A DNA stretch of 64,000 nt, from positions 62,001 to 126,000 of the forward strand of contig NZ_CXWE01000012.1 in assembly GCF_001404515.1 (NCBI RefSeq). Reading direction: 5' to 3'. Below are positions 50,865 to 59,339 of the stretch, piece by piece; the first letter of the stretch is position 1; every line of letters begins with the position of its first letter. The notes beneath the pieces were generated by a model that was not told the origin of the DNA, did no database searches, and was given only the letters and a program-made list of their open reading frames with translations. Origin of the DNA: Roseibium album. Lineage in GTDB: Bacteria > Pseudomonadota > Alphaproteobacteria > Rhizobiales > Stappiaceae. Position numbers and translations under genes: made by a program.

Positions 50865-51169
50865 CAAAGATGTTCGATCATGCCCTTCGATCTGCATCGC
50901 CTGACCATTCAGAGCTGGTTCGAAAATATGAACTCTACCGGACAATCGTGGAATTTCTGGCCGCACTGACCTTCATTGTCGGAAGAGTCCTCTTCTTCTT
51001 CCCGGTACTTGTTTATGCAGGAACCTGGCTGGTTCTTATCGGATCGATTCTGTTCGCAGTTCGGCCAACCATATGGTTGATGCTCGAACCTCGCCTTGCC
51101 AATCTGCCGGTACCGGCCGAATTTCGGCCATATGGTGTTGCGCAACTCAACAAAGTCACAAGCGCATGA
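50861..51169 (+). CDS. YrhK-domain membrane protein
   Basis: 102 residues with two hydrophobic segments (residues ~32-50 and ~54-72). The segment YELYRTIVEFLAALTFIVGR followed by FFFPVLVYAGTWLVLIGS is the YrhK domain. Function unknown. It is locked into the cobalamin operon by 4-base overlaps with the GNAT gene before it and cobQ after it. Confidence 0.82.
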   Translation: MTKMFDHALRSASPDHSELVRKYELYRTIVEFLAALTFIVGRVLFFFPVLVYAGTWLVLIGSILFAVRPTIWLMLEPRLANLPVPAEFRPYGVAQLNKVTSA

Positions 51170-52644
51170 ACAAATCCGGTTCTGGCGGCAGCACGGCCGC
51201 CGTCATGATCCAGGGCACCGGCTCGAATGTCGGCAAGAGCCTGATCGTTGCCGGCCTTTGCCGTCTCTTTTCAAACCGTGGCCTTGCCGTGCGTCCGTTC
51301 AAGCCGCAAAACATGTCCAACAATGCTGCGGTGACGGCCGACGGCGGTGAAATCGGACGGGCCCAGGCGCTGCAGGCCATGGGGTGCCGGGTGCCTTTGT
51401 CCGTTCACATGAATCCCGTTCTTCTGAAACCGGAAACGGATACTGGCGCACAGGTAATTGTTCAGGGCAAGCGCTTCGGAACCATGAGGGCGCGTGAATA
51501 CGGAAGGCAGAAAGAGACGCTTTTACCGAAAGTTCTGGAGAGTTTTTCAAAAACAGAATTAGAATCGGATCTGGTCATTGTGGAAGGAGCCGGAAGTCCG
51601 GCAGAGATCAATCTGCGTGCCGGCGACATCGCCAATATGGGGTTCGCCGAAGCTGCAGACTTGCCGGTCGTACTGTGTGCGGACATTGACAGAGGCGGTG
51701 TGATCGCCTCAGTCGTCGGAACCCATGCGGTTCTCGAAGCACAGGAACGGGATCGCATCAAGGCCTACTTCATCAATCGATTCCGGGGGGATCCAAGCCT
51801 CTTCGAAGATGGTATGCGCGAAATTTCCAGCAGAACACACTGGCAGGGCCTGGGGGTTGTTCCCTGGTTCGCTGACGCAGGAAAATTGCCGGCGGAAGAT
51901 GCCCTCGGCCTTGAGGATGGATTTGGCAGCGGAGGTCTTAAGATCGTCGTGCCGGTCATTTCCAGAATTGCCAATTTCGACGATCTCGACCCGCTGCGTC
52001 TTGAACCAGGTGTCACGTTGGAGTTGGTTCAACCTGGAGATCCCTTGCCGGGAGATGCGGATATCGTCCTCTTGCCGGGTTCCAAGTCGACGATCGGGGA
52101 CCTTGAATTCTTCCGCAAGCAAGGTTGGGACACTGACTTGAAGGCGCATCACCGCAGGGGCGGACATATTCTGGGTGTGTGTGGTGGCTACCAGATGCTC
52201 GGCAAGACCATTGCGGATCCGATTGGTATTGAAGGCTCTCCGGGACTGGTTGAAGGACTTGGCTACCTGAACGTTGAAACAGTGCTGACGCCTGAGAAAT
52301 CAACCGTATATGCGGAAGGCGAGCACATCGGCAGCGGTGCCGGTTTTTCAGGGTATGAAATCCACATAGGCCGCACATCGGGTCCCGATTGCGAACGGCC
52401 GATGATGCGTTTGAGGGACGGTCATACCGACGGTGCAATTTCTGAAGAAGGTCTTGTCTCGGGCACGTATGTCCACGGTCTCTTTACCAGCGACGGTTTC
52501 CGGTCTGCCTATCTCCGATCCTTCGGAGCCTCTTCAACTCTTGCCTACGACAAGAGCATCGACCGCGTCCTGGATGATCTGGCGGCGCACCTGGAGATTG
52601 TGCTGGACACCGAGGCGTTTCTTAAAATCGCCAAAGCTCGATAA
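51166..52644 (+). CDS. cobQ: Cobyric acid synthase
   Basis: 492 residues. Amidates four side chains of adenosyl-cobyrinic acid a,c-diamide with glutamine. N-terminal ATPase domain: IQGTGSNVGKSLIVAGLCR, FKPQNMSNNAAVT, VEGAGSPAEINLR. C-terminal type 1 amidotransferase: the nucleophile Cys in ILGVCGGYQMLGK and the His in YVHGLFTSDGF. Typical length. ATG 51166 overlaps the YrhK stop, leaving out a non-conserved upstream frame. Confidence 0.95.
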   Translation: MNKSGSGGSTAAVMIQGTGSNVGKSLIVAGLCRLFSNRGLAVRPFKPQNMSNNAAVTADGGEIGRAQALQAMGCRVPLSVHMNPVLLKPETDTGAQVIVQGKRFGTMRAREYGRQKETLLPKVLESFSKTELESDLVIVEGAGSPAEINLRAGDIANMGFAEAADLPVVLCADIDRGGVIASVVGTHAVLEAQERDRIKAYFINRFRGDPSLFEDGMREISSRTHWQGLGVVPWFADAGKLPAEDALGLEDGFGSGGLKIVVPVISRIANFDDLDPLRLEPGVTLELVQPGDPLPGDADIVLLPGSKSTIGDLEFFRKQGWDTDLKAHHRRGGHILGVCGGYQMLGKTIADPIGIEGSPGLVEGLGYLNVETVLTPEKSTVYAEGEHIGSGAGFSGYEIHIGRTSGPDCERPMMRLRDGHTDGAISEEGLVSGTYVHGLFTSDGFRSAYLRSFGASSTLAYDKSIDRVLDDLAAHLEIVLDTEAFLKIAKAR

Positions 52645-52664
52645 ACTCAAGGGAACTCGCAGCG

Positions 52665-53141
52665 ATGACACCTTCGCTCTATGAAATCCCGGTGGATACC
52701 GCCGGGAGATTTTTCATCATGCCCAAGCCCTCCGGTGAATGGCTCGATGACGACTTAAAGAAACTGAAATTGATCGGCATCGACCACATCGTCTCGATGT
52801 TGACACCAGAGGAGGCAGATAGCCTTTCGCTTGCGAACGAAGGTGAGGTTTGTGAGCGCAACGGAATCAACTTCACCAATGTTCCGGTTGTTGATCGGGA
52901 TATACCGGAGACTGCAGCGGCAAAGGAACTTGCGCTATCCATAATAGCTGACTTGCACGCAGGATCGAGTGTCGTGGTTCATTGCCGGGCAGGCATCGGC
53001 AGGTCTGGTCTTGTCGCCTGTTGCGTCTTGATAGGTCTCGGAACTCTTGCGGAAGATGCCTTGGCAAAGGTGTCGGCGGCCCGCGGTGTCCTGGTACCGG
53101 ACACAGAAGAACAAAGGAAATTCATTCTGGAATTCTCATGA
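52665..53141 (+). CDS. Protein-tyrosine/dual-specificity phosphatase family protein
   Basis: 158 residues. The catalytic loop HCRAGIGRSGLVACCVL is a perfect HCx5RS/T signature, with a general acid candidate in VVDRDIPE at residues ~73-80 and MLTPEEADSL on the recognition side. It lies 20 bp after cobQ, in the same direction. Cys-based phosphatases of this fold act on proteins or small phosphoesters; the cob context opens the possibility of a cobalamin intermediate such as alpha-ribazole phosphate as substrate, which is speculative. Confidence 0.82.
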   Translation: MTPSLYEIPVDTAGRFFIMPKPSGEWLDDDLKKLKLIGIDHIVSMLTPEEADSLSLANEGEVCERNGINFTNVPVVDRDIPETAAAKELALSIIADLHAGSSVVVHCRAGIGRSGLVACCVLIGLGTLAEDALAKVSAARGVLVPDTEEQRKFILEFS

Positions 53142-53185
53142 AACAAGATTCGACAAAATTTCTTTGTGTTGTTCTGCGGTAGTCA

Positions 53186-53728
53186 TTGGAGAGAATTATG
53201 ATTATCAAGATGGCGTTGGTTTTAGTTCGCTTGTTTACGATATATTATTTCATGAGTATTCTTTATTATGTTCCAGCCATGATTTTGAATGTTACTTCTG
53301 ATGCGTCTATTAGTATGCATTCCCTGTCTGTCATGTGGCAATTTCTGATTTGTTTTTTGTTGTTCTTCTTTCCGCGCGTTGTTTTGATTGGCCTTCGCTT
53401 TCCAAAAGGTGAGACTGACGCTGGAGACGCCTGCAATGCCAGGGTTTTTCAGTCTGCAGGTGTTGCGTTGATCGGTTTGGGATTCGCAATGTACGGTTTG
53501 CAGGGCCTGGTGAATATCCAGTTCCTTCAATGGATGACTTCAGAATACAATTTGGGAACCAGTGTCCTGTCACCTCACGAAATTGCATCCTTTTGGACCT
53601 CAGTGTTCGAGGTCGTCGGTGGTATTTTATTGATTGCGACTTCCAGCGGAATCTCCGGCCTCATCACCTGGTTGCGCGAACTGAGGCCGGCTGTCGATGC
53701 GGAGCGGGAAGAAAAATTGGACAACTAA
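53186..53728 (+). CDS. Hypothetical membrane protein, four transmembrane segments
   Basis: 180 residues, unrecognised. Hydrophobic segments around residues 5-30, 42-66, 83-104 and 133-158, with a charged C-terminal tail ending EREEKLDN. Its first 200 bases are distinctly AT-rich compared with cobQ and cobD on either side. The stop overlaps the end of the convergent cobD by 4 bases. The ATG has GGAGAGA 5 bases upstream. Confidence 0.65.
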   Translation: MERIMIIKMALVLVRLFTIYYFMSILYYVPAMILNVTSDASISMHSLSVMWQFLICFLLFFFPRVVLIGLRFPKGETDAGDACNARVFQSAGVALIGLGFAMYGLQGLVNIQFLQWMTSEYNLGTSVLSPHEIASFWTSVFEVVGGILLIATSSGISGLITWLRELRPAVDAEREEKLDN

Positions 53729-54699
53729 GCTGCGACTGCAGCGAGCAATCCGATTGTCAGACCCTGTATGACGCACGCCCCGATCATGACCATCCCGGCA
53801 CGATCAATGTCGTTTGCCGTTGCTTCCTTTCGCCCCGCTTCGTTGAGATAGGGATCATCTACCGTTTGCCCTGGATAAACACGTGGCCCGGCCAGGGCTA
53901 TGTCGAGCGCGCCGGCCATGGCAGCCTCCGGCCAACCGGCATTGGGAGATCTGTGCTTTCCGGCATCCCTGATGATGCAGGTCAGGCTCTTGCGAGGAGA
54001 GCCGTATGCCAACGGAGCTGACAGGGCGATGAAGAGGCCTGAAAGGCGCGAAGCGGGCAAGTTGATCAGATCATCGAACCTTGCCGACGCCCAGCCGAAT
54101 TCGCGATAGGTCTCGTTCTTGTGTCCGATCATGCTGTCAGCGGTGTTGACGGCCTTGTAGGCAAGTAAACCCGGCAGGCCAAACAGGGCGAACCAGAATA
54201 CAGGGGCGACCACGCCGTCGGAAAAGTTCTCTGAGCAGGATTCAATTGCCGCCCGGGAAACGCCGGCCTCGTCGAGCTGGTTCGGATCCCGCCCGACAAT
54301 CATGGCAACAGCCTTGCGCCCTCCTTCAAGCCCCGATTGTTCCAGCCCGTCCCGAACAGCAGCCACATGTCGGTAAAGACTGTTCTGGGCAAGAAAAACT
54401 GTCGTGACGATGACGATCAGGATGTCGCCAAACGGGATTTGACCCGAAATGCTTTCCAGAGCCGAGCCAAGACCGAGACCGCCGAACACGAGCAGCAGCA
54501 GGGTTATCAGACCGCCCGCCTTGCGTTGTCCTGCCGTCATGGTCGGGCGATTGAGGCTGTCATCTAAAATCGAGATGATGCTGCCGATTCCTACAACCGG
54601 ATGCGGCAGACGGCGCCAGAGCCAGTCAGGGTCGCCGATGAGGGCGTCAAGCAGGAGCGCTGCAAGCAATAGCCAAAGTGCATTGTCGTAAATCAGCAT
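53725..54699 (-). CDS. cobD: Adenosylcobinamide-phosphate synthase
   Basis: 324 residues, integral membrane enzyme (CbiB in enteric naming). LLDALIGDPDWLWRRLPHPV is the N-terminal family block; later ESCSENFSDGVVAPVFW and AYKAVNTADSMIGHKNE are diagnostic. It joins adenosylcobyric acid to (R)-1-amino-2-propanol phosphate or a related linker. It is transcribed opposite to the main cob operon and lies 71 bp downstream of cobC. Confidence 0.94.
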   Translation of the reverse strand: MLIYDNALWLLLAALLLDALIGDPDWLWRRLPHPVVGIGSIISILDDSLNRPTMTAGQRKAGGLITLLLLVFGGLGLGSALESISGQIPFGDILIVIVTTVFLAQNSLYRHVAAVRDGLEQSGLEGGRKAVAMIVGRDPNQLDEAGVSRAAIESCSENFSDGVVAPVFWFALFGLPGLLAYKAVNTADSMIGHKNETYREFGWASARFDDLINLPASRLSGLFIALSAPLAYGSPRKSLTCIIRDAGKHRSPNAGWPEAAMAGALDIALAGPRVYPGQTVDDPYLNEAGRKEATANDIDRAGMVMIGACVIQGLTIGLLAAVAA

Positions 54700-54770
54700 A
54701 TCGCGTCGCTACAGCAATTCCGTGAAAAGGGGAACCCGGAATTCCCTCGGCTCTTGCTGCCAGCAAATAG

Positions 54771-55772
54771 TCAAAGTTCTTCGCGGGCGTCCGACAGGGC
54801 GTTTGTGAGACGCTGCAGGTTTTCCGCACCGCCCGGCAAACCAAGTCGGATCCAGGTTGGCGCGTAGTCGAATATCCGTGTCCAGATATGTCGCCGTGCC
54901 AACGCCTCGTGAAGGCCCTTGGCGTCGCGTAAACCCGCCAGGGCATAAAGCGGCGTACCACCGAAAACGCTCAACTGCTGTTCAGATACCGCGATTGTAA
55001 GATCGGCCATTTCGTCAACAAGCCGGCGAACAGTTGCTTCCTGCCATTCCGTATCCCGCAAGGCCCTCGCGCCGATCTCGAGCGCCGGACCGCTTACGCT
55101 CCAGCTCTCCAGAAGTCCGGACAGTTTCTCGACGATCAACTGCGGACCGGCCAGGAACCCGAGCCTTAGCCCGGCCAGCCCGAAGAACTTGCCGAACGAC
55201 CTGAGAACGACGACGTTCTCGTCACGCAGATGTGGCAGGATGCTTGCGCCCGGAATTACATCCGCAAAGGCCTCGTCAACCACGAGATAACCACCGCGTT
55301 CAGTGAGGGTTCCTGCAATTTCCAAAAGACTTTTCACATCAATCAGCTGACCATCCGGGTTGTTCGGATTGACCAGAATGACAATCTTCGCGTCAGCGGG
55401 CAGGGCATAGACGCTGGAGAGTTCCATTGGCATCCGGCCATCGCGTTGCCAGACGGCCTTGTGGCTCGGATAGGTTGGTGAGGCGAGGGCCGCCGGTCCC
55501 TCTGGCAGGATGGACGGCAAGAGCGACAACAGGATTTGTGTGCCGGGCGCGGCCGCAAGGCCAAGATGTGCGGGCACCTGATAGGCACGGCGTGCCGCTG
55601 AAATCAACTGTTCCTCTGCAACACGGGACGGAAGCGATGTCCATGTCCCGAAAGACAGTTCCTTTGGTACAGGATAGTGATGCGGATTGATGCCCGTGGA
55701 AAGGTCAAGCCAGTCGACTGCACTCCCGCCGAAACGTTCGATCGCCAGCGACAAATCACCACCGTGTTTCAC
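54771..55772 (-). CDS. cobC: Threonine-phosphate decarboxylase (PLP enzyme)
   Basis: 333 residues. Aspartate-aminotransferase-like class I/II fold: WLDLSTGINPHHYPVP at the start, NPNNPDGQLID, VVDEAFADV, the PLP lysine in LRSFGKFFGLAGLRLGFLAG. It produces the aminopropanol phosphate linker used by CobD, which is encoded next. No second riboswitch was found upstream, so cobC-cobD may be regulated differently from the main operon. Confidence 0.92.
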   Translation of the reverse strand: MKHGGDLSLAIERFGGSAVDWLDLSTGINPHHYPVPKELSFGTWTSLPSRVAEEQLISAARRAYQVPAHLGLAAAPGTQILLSLLPSILPEGPAALASPTYPSHKAVWQRDGRMPMELSSVYALPADAKIVILVNPNNPDGQLIDVKSLLEIAGTLTERGGYLVVDEAFADVIPGASILPHLRDENVVVLRSFGKFFGLAGLRLGFLAGPQLIVEKLSGLLESWSVSGPALEIGARALRDTEWQEATVRRLVDEMADLTIAVSEQQLSVFGGTPLYALAGLRDAKGLHEALARRHIWTRIFDYAPTWIRLGLPGGAENLQRLTNALSDAREEL

Positions 55773-55970
55773 GAAATCATCCTTCGAAAAATCCTGGGAT
55801 CGCCAGAAAGCTGTCCAGCGCCCCGTCTTGTTACCAATTGCCGATAGAATTATCCGATTTGCAATGATCGGTCAGCGCGTGAAACGACACATACCTTGTC
55901 AGAAACGCAAATTGACAGGGAGAATCCGGACCTGATAAGAACAAAAAGAGAACAAAAAATGGAGTTGACG

Positions 55971-56222
55971 ATGGCTGCTGAGCGCCGGACCCGAGGTCCA
56001 AGGGAATTTGATCGCGATGATGTACTGGACGCACTTTCGCACGCGAGAAAGTCACTGATCGAGGCACAGCGCGCAATGCGTCCCAAGTCCGGGCTTGCGA
56101 GGTCCGCCGACGCAGTTATTTCGGAAATTGACGAATTTGCCTTTGTACTGACAGGTGAGCGAACACACTTTCACGCAGCCGCCCACGGCTCACCCCACAG
56201 AAAGCCGGATGGCGCCGGTTAA
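55971..56222 (+). CDS. Small hypothetical protein
   Basis: 83 residues, not recognised. Basic N-terminus (AAERRTRGPREFDRDD), one helix with VLDALSHARKSLIEAQRAM, then a polar His-containing tail. ATG 55971 has GGAG 6 bases upstream; a longer version from 55959 or 55896 is possible. It lies between the cobC promoter region and the convergent YbdK-like gene, ending 8 bp from it. Confidence 0.5.
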   Translation: MAAERRTRGPREFDRDDVLDALSHARKSLIEAQRAMRPKSGLARSADAVISEIDEFAFVLTGERTHFHAAAHGSPHRKPDGAG

Positions 56223-56229
56223 ACAGGTC

Positions 56230-57360
56230 TTACAATCCGGACAGGGTCTCGCTCATCAGGTGGTCGACGATCCTGTTGAACGCGTCCTTGGGAAGGAGGC
56301 CGTCATCGGCAATCACCCCGGCAAGCTTCAGCTGCTTGTCCGCTGAGGTGCCTTCTGCCGCAATGGTCCGGATATGTTCCAATTCGCTTTCACAGCCGAA
56401 ATGGATTGCATCTGGCCTGACGAGTTCGATCAGTTCCTCTGCCAGGTCGACGAACGGTGCTGTTTCGTTGCGGCCAAAGTCGATCAGGCCGGCCGAAGTT
56501 CCATGCCGTTGCGCCTGCCACCGGTTTTCCGCAAGGAGAAACCTTGAATACGGCCGCCAGCTCTGGTTCGCGCGGCGAAGGCGATACAGCATGCGGCAAA
56601 GGCACCTGTAGAGTGCGGCAATTGCCACAGCGTCATCGAGCTTCGGGCAAACGTCCGTTATGCGCAGTTCGAGCGTGGGAAACCGATCGGACGGGCGAAG
56701 GTCCCACCAGATCTTCGTTGCATCCTCCAGAGCGCCTGCATTGCTGAGGATGTCGACGATATGCCGGTATTCGTGATGGCTTTCGAAACGTGGTGGCAAT
56801 CCGGTTCTCGGCATCTCGTTGAAAACCGCGAGCCGATAGGATTTCAAACCGGTGTTGCGGCCTCGCCAGAACGGGGACGATGTGCTCAGAGCCAGGAGAT
56901 GCGGGAGGAAATAGGCAAGCTGATTGAAGAGATCGATCCGCAATTCTTCGTCTTCGATCCCGACGTGAACGTGCATGCCGCAAATCAGCATGCGTCTGGC
57001 AACCACCTGCATGGTGCGCGCAATCTGGTTGTATCGTTCCTTGTCCGTATGCGGTTGGTCCGTCCACTCGGCAAAAGGGTGTGTCGAGGCGGCGATCGGT
57101 GCAAGGTTGTGATCCGAAGATTCCTTGGCAACAGTCTTGCGGAAGTAGGCAAGCTCCGCTCGCACTTCGCCGAGTGTCATGCAGACCGGCGTTCCAACCT
57201 CGATCTGGCATCGCAGGAATTCCGGACTGACCCGTCCTTCAAGGGCGCTTTCGCAGGCCGAAAACAGCTCCTCTGGCGGGGAACTCGCCAATTTTCGGCT
57301 GGTCTTGTCGACGAGCAGATATTCTTCTTCGACGCCGACACTGAAACTGGGTTCCTTCAT
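56230..57360 (-). CDS. Carboxylate-amine ligase (GCS2 / YbdK family)
   Basis: 376 residues. SVGVEEEYLLVDKTSRKL at the N-terminus is the glutamate-cysteine ligase type 2 start; CGMHVHVGIEDEELRIDLF and WWDLRPSDRFPTLELRITD are further family blocks. YbdK-like proteins show weak glutamate-cysteine ligase activity; the physiological acceptor is not known. Single gene, convergent with the small protein gene at 55971. Confidence 0.88.
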   Translation of the reverse strand: MKEPSFSVGVEEEYLLVDKTSRKLASSPPEELFSACESALEGRVSPEFLRCQIEVGTPVCMTLGEVRAELAYFRKTVAKESSDHNLAPIAASTHPFAEWTDQPHTDKERYNQIARTMQVVARRMLICGMHVHVGIEDEELRIDLFNQLAYFLPHLLALSTSSPFWRGRNTGLKSYRLAVFNEMPRTGLPPRFESHHEYRHIVDILSNAGALEDATKIWWDLRPSDRFPTLELRITDVCPKLDDAVAIAALYRCLCRMLYRLRRANQSWRPYSRFLLAENRWQAQRHGTSAGLIDFGRNETAPFVDLAEELIELVRPDAIHFGCESELEHIRTIAAEGTSADKQLKLAGVIADDGLLPKDAFNRIVDHLMSETLSGL

Positions 57361-57447
57361 GGGGAAAGCATCCGCAGTTTTGAAGGCTCAAGTCAAGAGC
57401 CGGTAATGCCCGGCACGCGCCGACGCCAAAATCAATACCGGTTCAAT

Positions 57448-57879
57448 TTACCAGATGTTCCCGGCTCCGGGCGTGTAGGATGCGCTGATCACGGCGTTCG
57501 CCTGCAGGGTGTCGCATTCCAGAACGCCCGAATGTTTGGCGAGCGGTGCATTGGTCTCGGTCATGGCGGCAATGACCTTGACTTTGCTCCCGGCCGAGAT
57601 CTCGACGGTATCCATGCCCTGGATCAGGACACTTTTGGAGGCGCTGATGATCACGTCCTGATTCTGCAACGTGATGACGCTTTCCAGATCGCCAATCCGG
57701 GCTTCAAGATCGTTGATACGCTGGCGCAACGTTTCCACCAGGACTTCGGTATTGTTGTTTTCCGAAACGATCTGCGGTGATTTGCGCGGGCGGGGCGGTT
57801 CGACCCGCTTCATTGTCGACGTCGTGACCACGCGCGCCTGCTTGGCCGCGTGCGGTACGGTTCCACCTGGTGTCTTCAT
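57448..57879 (-). CDS. Hypothetical protein: coiled coil plus beta-repeat domain
   Basis: 143 residues, unrecognised. After a basic, Pro-rich N-terminus there is one coiled coil (VETLRQRINDLEARIGDLES, residues ~57-76). Then come alternating short beta strands with regularly spaced Val/Ile (QDVIISASKSVLIQG, DTVEISAGSKVKVIA, GVLECDTLQANAVIS), the look of a beta-solenoid or spike tip, ending in GAGNIW. The GGGGGAA site 6 bases before ATG 57879 fixes the start. No phage or secretion genes are nearby. Confidence 0.6.
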   Translation of the reverse strand: MKTPGGTVPHAAKQARVVTTSTMKRVEPPRPRKSPQIVSENNNTEVLVETLRQRINDLEARIGDLESVITLQNQDVIISASKSVLIQGMDTVEISAGSKVKVIAAMTETNAPLAKHSGVLECDTLQANAVISASYTPGAGNIW

Positions 57880-57998
57880 TTGAATTCCCCCTGTCTGTTT
57901 GAACAGGTAAAACGCTATCATGACGCTAGGGAAAGAGGTAGCGTGCAGCTAACAGAGCTCACGCGCTGCATGCGTTAGGTCGAATTTTCCGGAGAATT

Positions 57999-58072
57999 TG
58001 GAGGCCCCGACCGGAATCGAACCGGTGTACACGGATTTGCAATCCGCTGCGTCACCACTCCGCCACAGGGCC
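57999..58072 (-). tRNA. tRNA-Cys (GCA)
   Basis: 74 nt including CCA. On the minus strand: acceptor GGCCCTG with CGGGGCC (one G-T wobble), anticodon loop TTGCAAA with anticodon GCA, and T-arm GGTTCGATTCC. Cloverleaf complete. Confidence 0.96.
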
Positions 58073-58473
58073 ACCGAGGTGGTGTGCCGCGCCTTATCAA
58101 ACAGTTGCGCGATTTGGTCAAGCCCTGAAATCGAACCGGTTCGAATTTCCACCGCTGCCGCGTCAAGACCAGCAAAGGTGCTGGATTCGGTGGAAACTCA
58201 CGCTGGCACTCGCGGGTTCGATGGACTGTCCTGGGCCTCGTCGGGAGAATCCCCGTGTCAGGGCGCAGATCACTCCGGGAAGTCTGCTTTTGGCCATGTC
58301 CGGAACCCGGGAAGGAACACGACGGATCTTGGCGGGATATGCACTTTTTCCTTGCTGTGCGGCCGCCTTTTGCCGAGAACGAACTTGACGGATACTTGTC
58401 AGGCGGCATCTGTCTCGCTAAGGAACGTTCTCAAGAGGCGCCGGGTGTCCGGCGAGGCAAAGTGAGGGCCGAA
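58073..58473. other. Gap between tRNA-Cys and the PIMT-like gene
   Basis: 401 bp with the promoters of tRNA-Cys (minus) and of the PIMT-like gene (plus). Frames that extend here have no family resemblance and one runs antisense through the tRNA. Nothing further was recognised. Confidence 0.4.
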
Positions 58474-59136
58474 ATGACGGACTACAGTCAGTCCCGCCGC
58501 AAGATGGTGGACAACCAGTTGCGCACCAACGATGTAACCGATCATCGGATCCTTGATGCGATGGAGGCCATTCCCCGTGAACGGTTCGTACCGGCGTCGA
58601 AAAAGGCGATTGCCTACATAGATGAAGACCTTCCGGTTGGCCCGGCTGATTGCGGGCGGGTCCTGATGAAACCGCATATTTTCGGCAAGCTGGTTCAACT
58701 TGCTGAAATCCGCGAAGATCACGTCGTGCTGGTCGTTGGCGCCGGGGCCGGTTACAGCGCCGCGGTCCTTTCGAATTTGGCTGCGTCGATCGTCGCCCTT
58801 GAGGAAAACGAGGATCTGGTCAAATCAGCGACCGATGTTCTTGTAGATCTCGGCATCGAGAATGCCGTTGTTGTCGATGGTCCGCTCGTCAAGGGATATG
58901 CATCGGAAGGCCCTTATGATGTGATATTCGTCGACGGTGCAGTGGAGACATTGCCAAGTGTTCTGACAGACCAGTTGAAGCCGCTCGGGCGTCTGGTGGT
59001 TGTTGAAGGGCAGGGTGGAGCCGGCGTAGCGCGCCTTTATCAGAAGTCGGGAGAAGCAGTGAGCAGTCGATTCGGCTTCAATGCCGCGGCCGGCCTGTTG
59101 CCCGGCTTTGCTGCTGCGGAAGAATTTGTTTTTTAA
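58474..59136 (+). CDS. Protein-L-isoaspartate O-methyltransferase-like protein
   Basis: 220 residues. The fold is that of PIMT: RRKMVDNQLRTNDVTDHRIL, AIPRERFVPASKKAIAYIDE, SAM loop VLVVGAGAGYSAAVLSNLA, and YDVIFVDGAVETLP. However, the TISQP loop with the substrate-binding Ser reads RVLMKP here, so the canonical repair activity is doubtful. This variant is conserved upstream of tolC in many Hyphomicrobiales. ATG 58474 follows GAGGGCC. The stop is 203 bp before tolC. Confidence 0.82.
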   Translation: MTDYSQSRRKMVDNQLRTNDVTDHRILDAMEAIPRERFVPASKKAIAYIDEDLPVGPADCGRVLMKPHIFGKLVQLAEIREDHVVLVVGAGAGYSAAVLSNLAASIVALEENEDLVKSATDVLVDLGIENAVVVDGPLVKGYASEGPYDVIFVDGAVETLPSVLTDQLKPLGRLVVVEGQGGAGVARLYQKSGEAVSSRFGFNAAAGLLPGFAAAEEFVF

Positions 59137-59339
59137 CCAATTGGCCATACTTTGAAAAAGAGACCTGAGTGGGGACGCGGGTTTCTGGAGTTGAGAGAGC
59201 GGTTTATCGGAAGTTCGAACTTGTTGCCTTAAAGCCGCACTAACAGAATTTCCGATTTTCTCGCTCGCAAACGGTTGAAGAATAAAACCCTTCAGTTTAC
59301 TCAACAGACTCAAGTGTTGTGATCCGGAAGGAGCGTTGG

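Noticed and set aside
57998..58465. 155-codon plus-strand frame through tRNA-Cys
   Set aside because: Runs antisense through the tRNA gene and has no family resemblance.
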